This document shows positions 22,920 through 35,702 of a stretch of 64,000 nt of DNA, in pieces. Made by a program: the position numbers and the translations under genes. The notes below the pieces were generated by a model. It was not told where the DNA came from, ran no database searches, and saw nothing but the letters and a program-made list of their open reading frames with translations. Origin of the DNA: Pseudoscleropodium purum (Eukaryota > Streptophyta > Bryopsida > Hypnales > Brachytheciaceae); contig OZ017797.1 in NCBI GenBank assembly GCA_963969395.1, positions 6,572,001 to 6,636,000 of the forward strand. The letters are read 5' to 3'. Within the stretch, counting starts at the first letter, position 1; each line of letters begins with the position of its first letter.

Positions 22920-24860
22920 GATCTCTAACTGTGAAGATTCTAGTTACTGCAACATTTACAACTCAATGTAGTGCCGCAGCGACGGCAGCGTCGAATCTGA
23001 GGATGGGGTGATTCCAAGAAACACCTGTAACAGATATTTCGTTAAAATGGCGCCATTTTTCCGCCATTTTTCCATCAATTTTCTAAGACTCGTATAGATT
23101 TCAGACCCTGAAACCCTGAAATCTAGGACATGTATACAGTTCAAACCACACATTCTAAATCTAAAAGTGCCAAATTTGTGGAATACTGCCTGTTTAATGA
23201 AATATTCGTTCTATTCATTTTGTAGCATTTAGGGCCTTTTTGCAGTATTATGAACTATATAAAAAAAATTCTGAAATAAAATAAAATATGAATAATTAGC
23301 ATAACACTAAGAATAACATATCAACTTCCTCAAATTGTAGATGCACCCAATGATAAATGACTAATGAAAATAGAATATTAGTAGAAAGGTGGCTTTTGGA
23401 TACAATCCAATAAATAGTACCAAGCATGGGGTACAAGACCCACATTGGCGCCAAGCTAATGTGGGCTTTGAACACATGTTCTAGCACTATTTATTGGTGC
23501 CTGAAGATCACTGCTTCTACTAAGATAAACCAATCTATAATAGGCAAATGATCCATCACAAATACTCTAGAGAATGAAATTTGGGCTACATTAGGTTGAG
23601 TTAGTAGCCACAATCAATGTCTTGGATGATGGGATTAGTGATTGAAATATGAACTTTTACCTTTTGAGTATAAATTCATCTCATGAAGTGACCTTTGTAG
23701 ACCTTCTTGTGACCATATTTGAAAATATTGTAATTAATGAAGGTGAGTAAGATGACTATTATAGATACACTTTTTGTTGGTTTGGGATAGTCTAGAGACT
23801 CTTTTGTGTCAATTGGACAACACACTTCAAAAATTCTCAACAAATTCATACTTTATCCCCCAAAAAATTCAATTGCTCTCTCCATTCCTTACAATGTTTA
23901 CATGGAAAAGATTTCAACAATGCCAATAGGGCAAACTAGTCATTTTGCCTGTCACAAGCTCGTTTACCTTGTCAGAAAGACTAATATTGAACCAATTGTT
24001 TGACAATGAACACGATAGAGTAGAAGGGTAAGGTAGATGGCTGTAAAAGCAACCCTTTAAGGGCTGATCCGGCTTCTTCATAGGTTTACATGAACAAAAA
24101 TATGTTTAGCTCATTTTTCAGAGAAAGAAAAATGGATGCCAAACGTAAAACAAGTGGTTTCATATTTTTCAAAGCATTTTTTAATTAGTTATGAATTTTC
24201 AAAGATTTCTGCAGTAGGGTACCTATTTGTCACCCATAGGTCTCCTAAAATCTGTCCCCTTGAATATTTCTGAACCATGGAGAAAATGATTGGCTCTTGG
24301 AATAAAATGAGTAAATTTTTCTTGATTCATTCAATAGCAACAGTGGTCCGTTTAAAGATCAGCTCCCATCCATTTTACAATCAGCTATGGGGCGGTTGCA
24401 AGGAGAGGGTCGCGATTACAGCCTCCTACTTTAGATCGGTAAGCTGATTGAGCACACCAACTGCGAGCTCTGCAGAGATTCCAGTCATTTGACCCGCCAG
24501 TCACTAAGTTACATTATTTCACAACTTCAGGAAAACCATGGACTTGAATGAACGTTAAATTGCTCCATTGAAAGAAAGACACACATTGTTGGCAGACACT
24601 TTATATCTTGATAACTGTATCAACGTATCAACGTATATCAACAATCTGACTTTCTGACATACTGATGAAACGTTCTGACACATGTCAGGTCAACTACTCA
24701 TGCACTGAATGCAAGACACGAACCAAATCTGCAAAGCTGAGTTAATATTAACTTACCAGAGTGGCTGAAGAGTCTGAAGAGTACGTAAAAAGAGGGCTAG
24801 GAACGAGATCAACATTCACCAGTAGAATTAGCTACACTCTAGTCATGTCAAATTTTCAAA
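22920..24860. other. Intergenic DNA with repeats
   Basis: It contains a foldback at 23407-23501 and AT-rich sequence to about 24340, then moderate-GC non-repetitive sequence with no gene recognised. Frames of about 65 codons (22956-23153 minus, 23296-23487 minus, 23806-24003 plus) show no motif. Confidence 0.4.
23407..23501. repeat. Foldback palindrome, arms of about 47 bp
   Basis: CCAATAAATAGTACCAAG at the left pairs with the reverse complement of CTAGCACTATTTATTGGT at the right. The tip stem CCCACATTGGC pairs with GCTAATGTGGG. Mismatches are scattered, and it is probably a small foldback MITE. Confidence 0.55.
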
Positions 24861-25685
24861 ATAGTACATCTCAATTTTGTTTTATCCAGCAGTTGGCAAA
24901 AATTCGCCAACTTCCATCCTGAGTATCATTCAGCTCATACAGCTTCACCGCCTGAAAGGGACAAATATCGTAGAACAGATAGGCGCTACCTGTGGTTTAG
25001 TATCAGCAAAACACGCAAGGATGTAAGCTTATACCAAATCACAATTTTTGTACATCCACACCTTTCAATAATGAGAGCTTCCACTTGAAGACCACTCCAC
25101 CCTAAGGACCAGCAATCACGAGTCACGACCTGGCAAGCAAGAGAACAGTTCAAGAGAAACCGCAAGCAATTAAGATCCACAATTTCTTACGGCTGCACGA
25201 TTCAATTGAATCCATGAATTACGCAAAAGCAATTTTAGAACCTGCACATGAGTTCCAAAAGTTCGAAAGCATCGAGTTTCTATTCCTACCATGAGACGTG
25301 GTCCTATTCCATCATCACGGCACTCATCCAAGAAGCAAATCGCTTGAGCAAATGAGTTCCCTGGTTAGTAAATCTTCCACCTAGAAAAAACTCGATGCCA
25401 CTGCACTCGATGTCTGATACAGCTTAAAAAAAGTCACGGTACACGTCAATCAATCAATCTACAAAATCGCCGAACCTTGGGCTCAACATGCTCACTACTT
25501 ACCTGCCAGCCTCGAAAGCACTCTCTATAGGTCCTAATTACTCACTCCGAAAAAACTTTGATATATCCAGTAGCACTTCCATCCGGGGGGGCAAGTGTTT
25601 CTGAAGCACGCCCTGACAAGAGCTTGCAAGCATCTGCACCATCCAAGAAGCACAAAATAAATTAACCAAAACTGAATCCTTTCCC

Positions 25686-27371
25686 TCAATTGATTCTAGG
25701 TTTCCGATGACGTCTATACGTCAGCACCATCAGGAAGTCTTTTGCCGTAGGAAAGTCTGCAGCGCTCCTTCCACTCGCTGGAGCTGTCGATGTTTCCCCT
25801 TGTGCTTGTGCTTGAGTTTGAGCTTGAGCTTGGGGTGGATCCGAAATCTGGGCACTGAACCAGATATCACGGATGCTCTCCAAGGGTAGACTTGACACCA
25901 CTGGCTGACCACGGCACGTGATCTCCACTTCCGTCTCGGCTTTCACTTTGTGTGCCAGCTTCTGAACCAGATAAGTCTTCACGAGAAACACCGGCAGCTT
26001 TCCGTCCTTGATTCGCACATAAGGAGAGGACAAGGGTGGGAGGGCATCGTCGTTGGCTTGAACATCTCCTGATTCCAAGTGAAACCATATCCCGTTCGTA
26101 GAAGTCCTGGATGATTGGCCTGCAGCAGTGGCTCCCGAAAATGGACGGGAGTTGTTGCGCAAGATGGAAGGCCGGTCCATCACACCGTTCAGAGTTTGTT
26201 TCAGACGTGATTGCAACGACTGCCCATTTGCAGTTGCTGGGGTGCTGTCCTTGCTGAGGCCGGAACCCCCTTTGGTCAGCAATCCATCCTTGCTGTCCCT
26301 GTGGCCAGGCAAGGCCTTGCCTGGGGTGCGCAGGTCGAGCGGAGGGGATGGGGAAGCAGCCCCGGAGCCCGTCTCGTCCATGGCGGCATCTGCGTTGGCC
26401 ACTTGCGCCAGAGCGTCCAGTGCCGAGGGAAACTCGGCAACGCGAGGAGCTCGAGTGGGGATGGACGATCCGTTGCTCTTTCGCGATCCTCGCACGATCC
26501 TCGGCTCTGGTAACGATACCGGGGCTTTGTTGTTGCCATTGGAGACGGTCTGCGCCAGTCGGTGACTCAGCTTGGATGTAGTCCAGGGCCCTGCAAACGA
26601 TCCACGCAAGTGCAGCTCCCCGTCGCCTCTCGAGGGTGTCAAGGGCGAGTCCTCCGCCCGCCGTCGAGGCTCGGAATGCGGGTAAACCTTCGCTTCGGGA
26701 GCCTCGTCCGGTGAATCTCGTCGGGATCCGCCGTTGTGAGAGAGCTTCAGAATGGTGGTGGGCGAGTCATCTGAGACGTCGTCTTCGTCGTCATCGTCGC
26801 CCTCATCCTCCAGCTCCTCGCCTGAGCTGCTGCTGCCATGCGGGTTTGGCAATGCTCGCGTCTTGCGACTGGCGTAGCCCGGATTCACGGCTGGCGGGCC
26901 CTTCACCCCGAGCGAGTACAGCGACCTCTCTTTCCGCCGGGTGGCGTTCGACGTGCCAGGACTGCCGATCGACACGCCGGGCTTGCGCTTCTTCGCGTTG
27001 CTGGGGAAGAGCTTCTCTTTGAGGTCGTTCAGTTGATGGTCCGCGCGCAGCTTCTCCAGCGGCAGCGTGCCCAGGTTCACTTGGCACATGGGGCAGCAGT
27101 CGGACTCGCCATGGCGGAGGTCCGCGGTGATGCACTCGCGACAAAACGTGTGCAGGCACTCCGAGATGGTGGTGGCCTCGCGGATCAAGTAATGGCACAG
27201 TGGGCACGTCAGGCACGTCAAGAGCGGGGCCTTCGGGACGCGCACTTCCATGAAAGCCACGCCGTCTCTCCCGCTAAAGGGCATCGTTTCTTCCCAACTA
27301 GACACCCCTTCAATGCAATTCAACGCATTCGTATACACCACCCTCCTCTGCACCCTAAATAATATGGCCAA
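25686..27371 (-). CDS. DRIP-like RING/RAWUL E3 ubiquitin ligase
   Basis: Closest to plant DRIP (DREB2A-interacting) proteins, RING-type E3 ligases that ubiquitinate a nuclear drought-response factor and relate to Polycomb BMI1/RING1 proteins; the target here is inferred. The complete C3HC4 RING lies at residues 56-96 (C56, C59, C72, H74, C77, C80, C93, C96), with DRIP-type TTISECLHTFCRECI. Residues about 180-200 are acidic. A long Ser/Pro-rich linker leads to a RAWUL ubiquitin-like domain (about 445-505 plus KDFLMVLTY at 544-552), with LPVFLVKTYL and TEVEITCRGQPV. A QAQAQ run (about 513-524) lies inside the RAWUL. Length 561 is within the family range. The start is uncertain: known DRIPs begin just before the RING, so M30 (27284), M41 (27251) or a spliced upstream exon are alternatives. 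The coding part is intronless, which is unusual for the family. Confidence 0.8.
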   Translation of the reverse strand: MAILFRVQRRVVYTNALNCIEGVSSWEETMPFSGRDGVAFMEVRVPKAPLLTCLTCPLCHYLIREATTISECLHTFCRECITADLRHGESDCCPMCQVNLGTLPLEKLRADHQLNDLKEKLFPSNAKKRKPGVSIGSPGTSNATRRKERSLYSLGVKGPPAVNPGYASRKTRALPNPHGSSSSGEELEDEGDDDDEDDVSDDSPTTILKLSHNGGSRRDSPDEAPEAKVYPHSEPRRRAEDSPLTPSRGDGELHLRGSFAGPWTTSKLSHRLAQTVSNGNNKAPVSLPEPRIVRGSRKSNGSSIPTRAPRVAEFPSALDALAQVANADAAMDETGSGAASPSPPLDLRTPGKALPGHRDSKDGLLTKGGSGLSKDSTPATANGQSLQSRLKQTLNGVMDRPSILRNNSRPFSGATAAGQSSRTSTNGIWFHLESGDVQANDDALPPLSSPYVRIKDGKLPVFLVKTYLVQKLAHKVKAETEVEITCRGQPVVSSLPLESIRDIWFSAQISDPPQAQAQTQAQAQGETSTAPASGRSAADFPTAKDFLMVLTYRRHRKPRIN

Positions 27372-28056
27372 TCCGCCAAATCACTCCGATCCCTGTCACC
27401 CTCCCCAATGCAAATTCAAAGCCATTTCACTGCACCCACAAATAATAGATCAGCCCGCATGCAATTAGATGCGAGCGCATGCATGCACAAGATTTCATCA
27501 AATCCATCATGCAGTCGCGGAAACCGAAAAATCAAATGAGATTCACACGTCAAGAAAATGAAAAATCCTCCAGCAGCCAACATCCTGCCGACCGCTGCCG
27601 CCATAGCCATCACCATAGATTCAACGCAACATTATCACGTAAAATCGCTTCATTTCTTCTCTACTTCTTTCAGAATCAGTGAAACCTAAGCGCTTGAGCT
27701 CTAGCGCAAATCCCATGTACTTCAAAAACCCAGCCAACTCGAAAACCCTCATCTAGACCTCCCTCGTCATCGCCATATTCTCCAAAACCATTAACACATC
27801 ACGCAACCTCTGCCACGCAGACACATTTCCTTACCATATGGACCGATATTCGAAATCACGATACCTACCTAATGCATAAACAACGCAACCAGACAAGACT
27901 TTACGTGCAATCTGAAGCTAGGTCAAAGAAAAACCTCGCCTCATCACCAACATCGTACGCCCCAATCCCACACCAAATCAAAACAATAACCAAATCCGCA
28001 ATCCAAGAACCAATTCGCATTGATCCAAAAAGCCTACAAGAAACATCGTAAACTCA
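27372..28056 (-). other. Probable leader intron of the DRIP-like gene
   Basis: On the minus strand a consensus donor, GATGTGAAG|GTGAGT, lies at 28057/28056. Possible acceptors are TTATTTAG at about 27360 and GTGCAG just downstream. The interval is moderate-GC, with no convincing gene on either strand. Confidence 0.4.
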
Positions 28057-28135
28057 CCTTCACATCAAACCAGCACAAAACTCTCGCCGCCATCGCCACC
28101 ATATAACGCAACGTGAGTTTTCCCCTGTTCCCGGC
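28057..28135 (-). other. Possible first exon of the DRIP-like gene
   Basis: Upstream of the donor, the minus strand has an ATG-initiated stretch of 15 codons (MVAMAARVLCWFDVK) ending in phase 0 at AAG|GTGAGT. Joined at the GTGCAG acceptor near 27356 it would enter the DRIP frame. It could equally be an untranslated leader exon. Confidence 0.35.
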
Positions 28136-28770
28136 TTCGCTAGCGAGCGACAAAGTTCACGACCAGCAGCATCCCCAACATCGTCATCCCTGATTGGACG
28201 CATCCCCAGCTTTCCATGTTGGTAACAGTCTCCAGCACGAAATGGACGACGCTGGCTGCTTCCTCAAGCTTTCGCAAGGTTCGCAAGCTGCCCAAGGTTC
28301 TCAAAGCTTTTGTCAAGCGCCGTCTCTCTCCACCATCCCCAAAACCTGCACGTTCGAAATAAAATCTGCAGCGAGCAGCAGACACCATGCAAGATCATCA
28401 ATTCGCCGTTACGCTCGTTGATCTTGCGCCACAAACCCCCGTTTGTAGTAATTTCGGGCTTACGACGACTGACACAAGCCAGCCTCGTCTGTTGCAATAG
28501 TGGGTAGATTTCGTCCTTCCGACGATCGGATTCGTTGTCGTCGTTTGTCGGTCGGGTGGATGAGGTTTGTACGTGCAAGAGGGACGACGAACGGGGACGA
28601 TTGATGCCGCGTTCGTCTATCGTCGCCGTTCGTTGTTGCCCTGTATGCTAGCTGTGGGTTTGGGAAGGATTGAACTGATCGGACGGCTGTGGCCACGTAG
28701 TGCCACATCGGACGGCGCGGGGTGCGATTCATGTATTGAGTTTGCTGCACCTGCGAATGACATGCGTTGC
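28136..28770. other. GC-richer promoter-side region of the DRIP-like gene
   Basis: Composition is like the gene islands, with many overlapping frames of 65-105 codons on both strands. None has a recognisable motif. The minus-strand 82-codon frame at 28140-28388 lies where an upstream ORF in the leader could sit, but nothing supports translation. Confidence 0.3.
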
Positions 28771-28778
28771 TTGTGGTG

Positions 28779-28982
28779 TCCAGGGAGGATTGACCCAGCC
28801 AAGGGTAAACGTAAAAATTGCCCCCTATTTTGTGTCGCGTAAATTTTGTATTCCTTCACCTCTCCTAACAAATATGGGGTCTCTGATTGCAAATAATTAT
28901 TCATAATTTTCAATTTTCAATTAAAAAATTCGATATTTTTCCCTACGCATAAACCAAGGGCAATAAGGAGCTCAAATTTTTC
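28779..28982 (+). mobile_element. MITE of the 42705 family, about 200 bp
   Basis: GGGAGGATTGACCC, then GGGTAAACGTAAAAATTGCC and CCCTATTTTGTG, match the reverse complement of about 42840-42919. The right end (GGGCAATAAGGAGCTC) is a degenerate mirror of the left. Confidence 0.5.
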
Positions 28983-31900
28983 CTAGCCACTTGTAGAGGG
29001 CTACTATATCTGACCTAATTTCACACCTTGTACAAATCTTCCCCTAAATAAGACATTTGGTTTTGGCAATGAATAGGGAGGATGATGATGCTTTACACTC
29101 ATTCATTTAACCCTTAAAGCCCAGAGGTAAGATTTCAAGCTATTTTTCACCTGGGAGCAAATTGTTTCCAATGCAATATTTGTTGAATTCTTGTGAAAAT
29201 TTTCTTGAGACATGTATTTTACTACTAGCTTGATGCCTAGAAAATTTCATACCAATCAAAGTCATGGTTAAAAAGTTCTACCTCTCAAAAAGACATTTTT
29301 TAGTTGTAGGCAATTTCAAGTAGCCATAATAGATAGATCCAATTTTTTATACATATTGTCAACAAGCTTTTTAACAAAGTCCCAAAAGTTGAAAGGTGTA
29401 CAAGCACATAATTTTTGACTTACAAGTCTTTGAAATTGATTGATTAATTTACAAAACAAAGGTTGGAAAATAAAAAATAAAAATTGAAAGGATTTTAAAC
29501 CAATGGGGTTTAAATCTTTGAAGTTTCTTGTATCAACAAATATAGGATCCAATGTTGTCTATTAGTCAACAAACACCTCTAAAGTCTACCATAACAAGTC
29601 CATAGTTCCTAAGACTTTAGCGTCAAGTAAAATCTACAAACTTATAACCTTCAAAGGAGAAGCCTATTATCACTTTTTGAAACTTCATTTGCAAGTACCT
29701 ATGAATGTTATTTTTTGTATCTATTTGTCATGAATGTGATTACATATCTTCTATTAGATACAAAAATTTTCATCTTTTTGTAAAAAAATTGAAATGATCA
29801 TGATTTTTGAATGAAAAGTAAAACAATTCATATCAAATGCAATTGATGCTCTAAAAGCTTGAAAATTTCTCGTGAGGTTTATAATGTAGTGTAGAACATC
29901 AAGGTGCAAATGTCTTTATTTTGTCATTCTAAAATTAAAAAATCATCACTCCATGGTTGTAGATCCAAAGTTCAAATTGCTATAAATTTCCTATGACAAC
30001 CATTATATTGGACCTAGTTTAGCTAATTATTAGAGTGACCTTAAGAATTTTTGCATTAACAAATAGAGGTTTCCCTTTGTGACCATGGGGTTCAACTTTT
30101 TGTCATGGCTTCATTCCAATATTGGAGTGACAACTAAGAAAATGGTGGAATAAAGTCACTCCATTAAAATTGAAGTTTGCATAGATTTCAATGTCTTTTC
30201 AATTGAAGGAGTTGAAAAGTTTTTTGAGGGAACCAATGGAAACCTTTGGCTTCAATTATTTTCTTAAACAAAATCCATAAAAATTTAGGTTGGAATTTGA
30301 GTTCAAAAAATATAAAAGTTAAAAAGGTACACTTTGCAACTATGGGATCAAGGATCTGTAGGATTTTTTTATTGGAAAAAAATTTAGCAATTTTCATACA
30401 ACAAGCCTACAATTGTGTTTTCAAATTTCATTTTGCAAGTGTTTATGAATTTGATAATTTGTATTTATATTTTTGGAATTGTGATCACATGTCTTCTATT
30501 AGTTGTAAGAATTTCATATTATTTGGGAAAAAAATTTGAAATTACCATAAATTTTTAAATAAAAAGTGAAACAATTTATGTCAAATGCAATATATGCTCA
30601 AAATTTGCAAACCTCTCTAAATTTATATTATTGTGTCAAACATCATAGTACATGTTTTTTTATTGTGTCATTCTAAAATTAAAAACTCAACACTACATGG
30701 TTGAAAATTCATTTTTCCAAATTTCTAACCAATATTTTAGAAAAAATTTCTCTTTATGTAATTATGTGATTAAATAATAAGACTTTGAATCTTTTTAATT
30801 ATTTTTTTTTGCACTATAGATGTTGAATTCCTATTTTGTATATTGATAAATTGAGTTGAAGGTTTGGAAAAAAATTCAAAAACAACAATTTGATTTTTAT
30901 TCTTAAAAAAATTATGGAATAGAAGTAGGTAGGTAAGAGATAGATTGAAAATCTAAATTGATAATAACTTTAAGATGGAATTTAAATACATTAATACCAA
31001 TGTGAGATTTTTCTAGCCAAAAAATTAAACTATGTCAAATTTTTTCTTCTTTTTAATTGTGAAAGTTGAGTTAAAAAATGAATCCTATATATTATTTTTT
31101 CAAAATGATGTAATGATTGCCCACAAAACAAAAAATTCATTGATTCCATAACCTTCACATTACTAATCCAAATGGAATGAATCAAAGATTTATATATAGA
31201 CAAAACTATAATCTTTGAGGAAAAACATATAAAATATAAAATAAAATAAAAATTGTGTTTTTTTTACCTATTGAGCTAGCTACTTTTGCAGCTTACAATG
31301 GCATAACTTTTGCTCCCATGCACCACTTGAAATAAAAACTATATTTATAGAAAGATAACGTAATTTCCTATTATAAAAAAAAGTTTCAAAAATTTATGTT
31401 ATAAATTAAGGTCTTTCAAGCCTACCCAAAAATCTCAAAGAGTTTCCTAAAGGTACTTTGGGATTATATGGGTTAACATAGTAGTTTAGTAAAAATATTT
31501 GCATATGATTTGTTTTTGTTTTTTTTCCAATTTACAAAAGATTTGCCTAAAAATTATCTTGATTCTTTTAGGTTTTACAAAATATACTCCATCTTAATAT
31601 AATCAATGTAATAGAGAGAATCATAGTTTTATGTCATTATCGTGGAATGTAATTATTGTAAATTTGAAATAAATGAGTGCTTGAAGTTCCTCAAATCTCA
31701 TAGAATTTAGCATTAAACAATAAGCATAATGTAAATGTAAATATATATAAATATATATAAAATTATCACCATAAATAGCTTTATATCCTTTGTACTACTT
31801 TTTGTGCATAATTCTATTCCAAATTTTATAAAGTCTTTCATTTATTTAAATGGAATGTGTTGTTTTTACAAGTTCTAACATTGTGCTTGAAAGATAGCCA

Positions 31901-34345
31901 TTGTCCTAGCTCAAAATTCCACCATATTTTGTCTTGGGCATTTTGAAAGTCAAAACCTAAATTTTCATAAAGTTTTTTATTTTAAATGTTTTTAAGCTTA
32001 ACCAAGAAAATATAGAAACAATAATTTTTTTTAGTATCTAAATTTTTTTCAAAATGATGGAAATTGTAATTTTTTGTAATACTTTGAAGATAACATTTTG
32101 AAAGCACAAAATACACCACTTTTGAACTTTTATTATCAAATTTCTCTTAGTGTGAGCTCAAAGAGTACATCAATTATACAATGATTGTTATCACTATTAT
32201 TTTTATTTTTCTTAAAATTCCATACCATTTTAAGCATTTTTGAAATTACTAGGATTTCTGCAAAGAAATATTTTGAAATCATATAAAATTCAATTTTAAT
32301 GTTTATAATTAATATAAAAAATGAGATTATATTTTAAATGTATAAAGATGAGACCATATTTTAAACATATGTTAATGAGATCATATTTCAAACATGTGAA
32401 AAATATTAAATCCTTTAAATGTGTAATCTAATGTAGAAATCAAATGAAGTTTGACCAAGCCCAAATATGAAATGTTCTTCAAGGGTTAAAACTTACACAT
32501 TTTAAGGGATGAAAGTAATTATTAACAGGGGCTTATATATTTTGTATAAATGATCTAAATCATCCATTCTAGCACAAAAATAATACCCAAATTTCCAACT
32601 CTTAGATAAAATGTACATTTGATCTCCAAAGGACCAAGGCACATTACATGCAAAAATTGTCAAAAGTGACACTTTTTAGGATAGTGAGGAAAAAAGGATT
32701 TTAAAGAATCCAATCATACAAATTTGTAGGCTACTATGGAAGTATGTGGAAAAAAATATATACACTTTGATTGTACGAACTAAAAGATTATGAAGTTTGA
32801 AGTTATAAAAAATAAAAATAAAATTCAACCTTGTCAAAGAAGGTCAACATATTTTAATTCTTCCTACATTGACATTTTGTATTGCACATGTTAATTTTTT
32901 TAACACTTGCATCCTACATCATGATAGTTGTCAAATTTCAGAAGTAGAGGTGGAATTTTGCACATACAACCTATACTACCTTCAAACTTTTGGATAGCAT
33001 AATTTATTGTTTTTTACATCTAATTGGAAATAAATTATAATCTTACCAAGGGAGTAAATATTCATACCTTGTGTCAAAATTTCTTGAACATCCAATTGAA
33101 ATTGACTTCATGAACAACTACTTGAGATTTCTTGGATGGTCATTTGGTTCTATACATGTTAATGCTTGGATGTAGTTGTAAATTTTTTGGGAAATTTACA
33201 TAACCCCTAAAGAACAAAGGTCTAGAGTATAATTCCTTTAGTTTTGCAAATTCTAATGACTCAAAATATTCAATTTTTGTTTGAATTGATTTAGATAGCT
33301 CCTGGTCATAATCCTTTACTTATGAAACTTCATTCTAATAAGTATTGCATAAGCACTAATATTTTTTTTATTAATTTTAAATTCAAATTATATAGCTAGA
33401 TTTTTTAATTAATCATTTTACTTGGTGGGATAGGTTTATGTGTACACAAAAAGTTTAAAATCATTCTCTTCTAATTAATGGCATGAAAACTATAATGAGT
33501 TTGATTTAGGTAGTTAGGTAGTAACAAAAGCACATGATCTTACTTCAAAATCACCTCTGATTTGTTATTTTATTTTGAATATTCCTTTATAAATAAAAGT
33601 ATAATATTTTGAAAAATTTAACCTTGAAATCTTATTTACTACTATCAAATTAAATTCTTCAATTTTTTAAGGACTTTGATTTTTAATATTTTGAGTTATC
33701 TTTGATCAAAGTTCAATTTTTGAAAAAATAGTTTTCATAGTGGATTTTGAGGCCAATATCTCATATTTTCACAAAAAAAGATTTTATGAGTTTAGACCAA
33801 ATGCATGAATAGTTAAAAGCATGCATGCCAATTTTCAAAAGGATTAGAACATTGGAAGATTGTTTTTGTTTTGTTTTGAAGTAAAAAGGAGAATTCTATT
33901 GCAAATTAAGAAAAAATTTAAAAGTTTTTTGATAGGTTATAGAAGATTGTTTCCAAACCTTTGCAATTAAGCAAGGCACATTTGAAAAATAAAAAATTTG
34001 CTTGACAAAGTCCATGCATTATATGCTCTAAGCAATCAATCCTTTGTCAACTTGCATACTTGTAGAATTTTATTTTTTTTGTATGGCCTATGATTGGCTA
34101 GGTTTTTCTCCCAAGACGAAATGCCATGAACGTTTTTTAGAGTGTTTGACTTTAAAAAATCACCCAAGGTGGAATTTTTGTCAAAATAAATTTATTTTTT
34201 GAGGGGAGGTACCATTGAAAAAAAAATTGATGAACTACCAATTAGACAATATGAGATTTTTCAAAAAGCATTATTTTGGAGTTGAGGCCCCCCATCAGTT
34301 GGGTAACAACCGTAAAATGGTTGATTGGGCATTTAGGGATTAATC
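28983..34345. repeat. AT-rich DNA made of decayed repeats
   Basis: No gene is seen in more than 5 kb. Recognisable pieces: a repeat start TTAACCCTTAAAGCCC at 29108; an inverted family B piece (about 30700-31473, with AATGGAATGAATCAAAG near 31172 and an end GGGTTAA at 31473); and a segment at about 32600-33215 that aligns in order with 62220-62771 (AATTTGTAGGCTACTATGGA, GAAGTTTGAAGTTAT, TTTTGCACAT, ACTACCTTCAAACTTTTGG). The short frames here (for example 30188-30397 minus, 30246-30539 plus) are repeat sequence. Confidence 0.45.
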
Positions 34346-34348
34346 ACT

Positions 34349-35165
34349 TAACACCTGAAGTTTCAAAGCCTTTTTTAAAATCAAATTCCACTCAAAACTA
34401 CCAATTCTATTATAAAGTACAAAAAAACTTTAGAAATCCTTTGCTTTTGCATATCTAACTATAGGATCTTATACTAAATCAATATGAAAATGTATAGACA
34501 AAATTTTAGAAACTTTGACCACATGGATTGCAAGATATTTGTGTTTGAAGTGAAGAAATTTTTTTGCACTTTTCTTGAGTAGATTTTAAGGCTTTGAATC
34601 TTCTTAGCTTAAAATTTTTGCTCTACAAATTTCGAATTTGAAAAATAATTCAAACTAAATAATTGAACTGAAAATCTAGGGAAAAAATTCAAAAAATACA
34701 CAATTGATTTTCATTCTTCAAAACTTGAAAACTTCCAATTGTGAGATTTTTAAAGCAATTGAATTAAAACATATCAATCTTTTCTTTTTAATTGTGAAAA
34801 TTGGGTTAAAAGAATGAACTCTACGAGTTGTTTTTTGAAAAGATGCTTAGATTGATTAAGAACCAAGATTGTTTGTAATTTCTTTATCACTAGTCCAAAT
34901 GGAATGAATCAAATTTTTGGATGCAGACTAAATACTTTTCATGAGAAATAAAATTTTAAAAATTTGTCTTTTTCTAATTTATTTTGTACTGCTTGACAAC
35001 CCCCATTTTGAATTTAAAGCGTATAAATTTTGCTCTTGGGTACTAATTGAAATAAAAATTATATTCCATGAAAGCTAATGTATTTTTCTATCTTCGAAAA
35101 TAGTTTCAAAAAGTTTTAATAAAAATTGGAATTGAAGTAGAATTAGGAACTTCACCAGTTAAATA
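34349..35165 (-). mobile_element. TTAA-bounded repeat (family B), inverted copy
   Basis: It begins TTAACACCTGAAGTTTC and appears to end GGAACTTCACCAGTTAA. Interior blocks TATAGGATCTTATACTAAAT and AGTCCAAATGGAATGAATCA are reverse complements of blocks in the forward copies (for example 47600-47630 and 47090-47120). Confidence 0.4.
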
Positions 35166-35446
35166 TTGAAATTATCGGACTAGACATTTAGTTATTTCTT
35201 TCATCCTATATTTCTTTTTCTTTTTCTTTTTTTCAAAAAGATAATTAAAAAAGGAGGTCAAGAAATTTTTGTTATGTATTCTCAATTCATTTTCCAACAT
35301 GTCTATAAAATGTGAAAAGTTGTCAAACATACAAATGCTTTATTTGAAATGTTAAAACATAAAATGGGCTAAACATTTGAAATTTTGAAAATTTAGGTAT
35401 CTTGCAATTAAAGGAAATTTATACTTAAAATTTTTAAGATGATACA

Positions 35447-35702
35447 TGTTACAAATCAATTCAACAAGGAAGTCGATGCTCTACTTGGATTGCATTCAAA
35501 GTAAATCAATACTAAATTACAACTACATTACAACAACGACAAGAAGAATCAAACTTACACATTGTGGTGAAATTATCTTATCTTCATTAAGCAAAATGTC
35601 AAGTGAGGAACAACCTTCCTCTCATGGTTATTAAAGACAAGGGAGAGACCAACTAAGCCTAATCGTTACAACCGTTCACTTGTTACGAACGGATTCATAA
35701 CA
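35447..35702 (-). repeat. 3' LTR of the gypsy element
   Basis: It begins TG and ends CA on both strands and matches 40847-41105 almost throughout. The shared stretch around AAGCAAAATGTCAAGTGAGG is identical in both LTRs. It sits at the left because the element is on the minus strand. Confidence 0.9.

Noticed and set aside
26128..27362. Long plus-strand frames of 128-174 codons
   Set aside because: They are antisense shadows of the DRIP-like coding region, whose RING and RAWUL motifs settle the strand.
28140..28913. Cluster of 65-104-codon frames on both strands near the DRIP-like promoter side
   Set aside because: Overlap in all frames is expected in GC-richer DNA; none has a recognisable domain.
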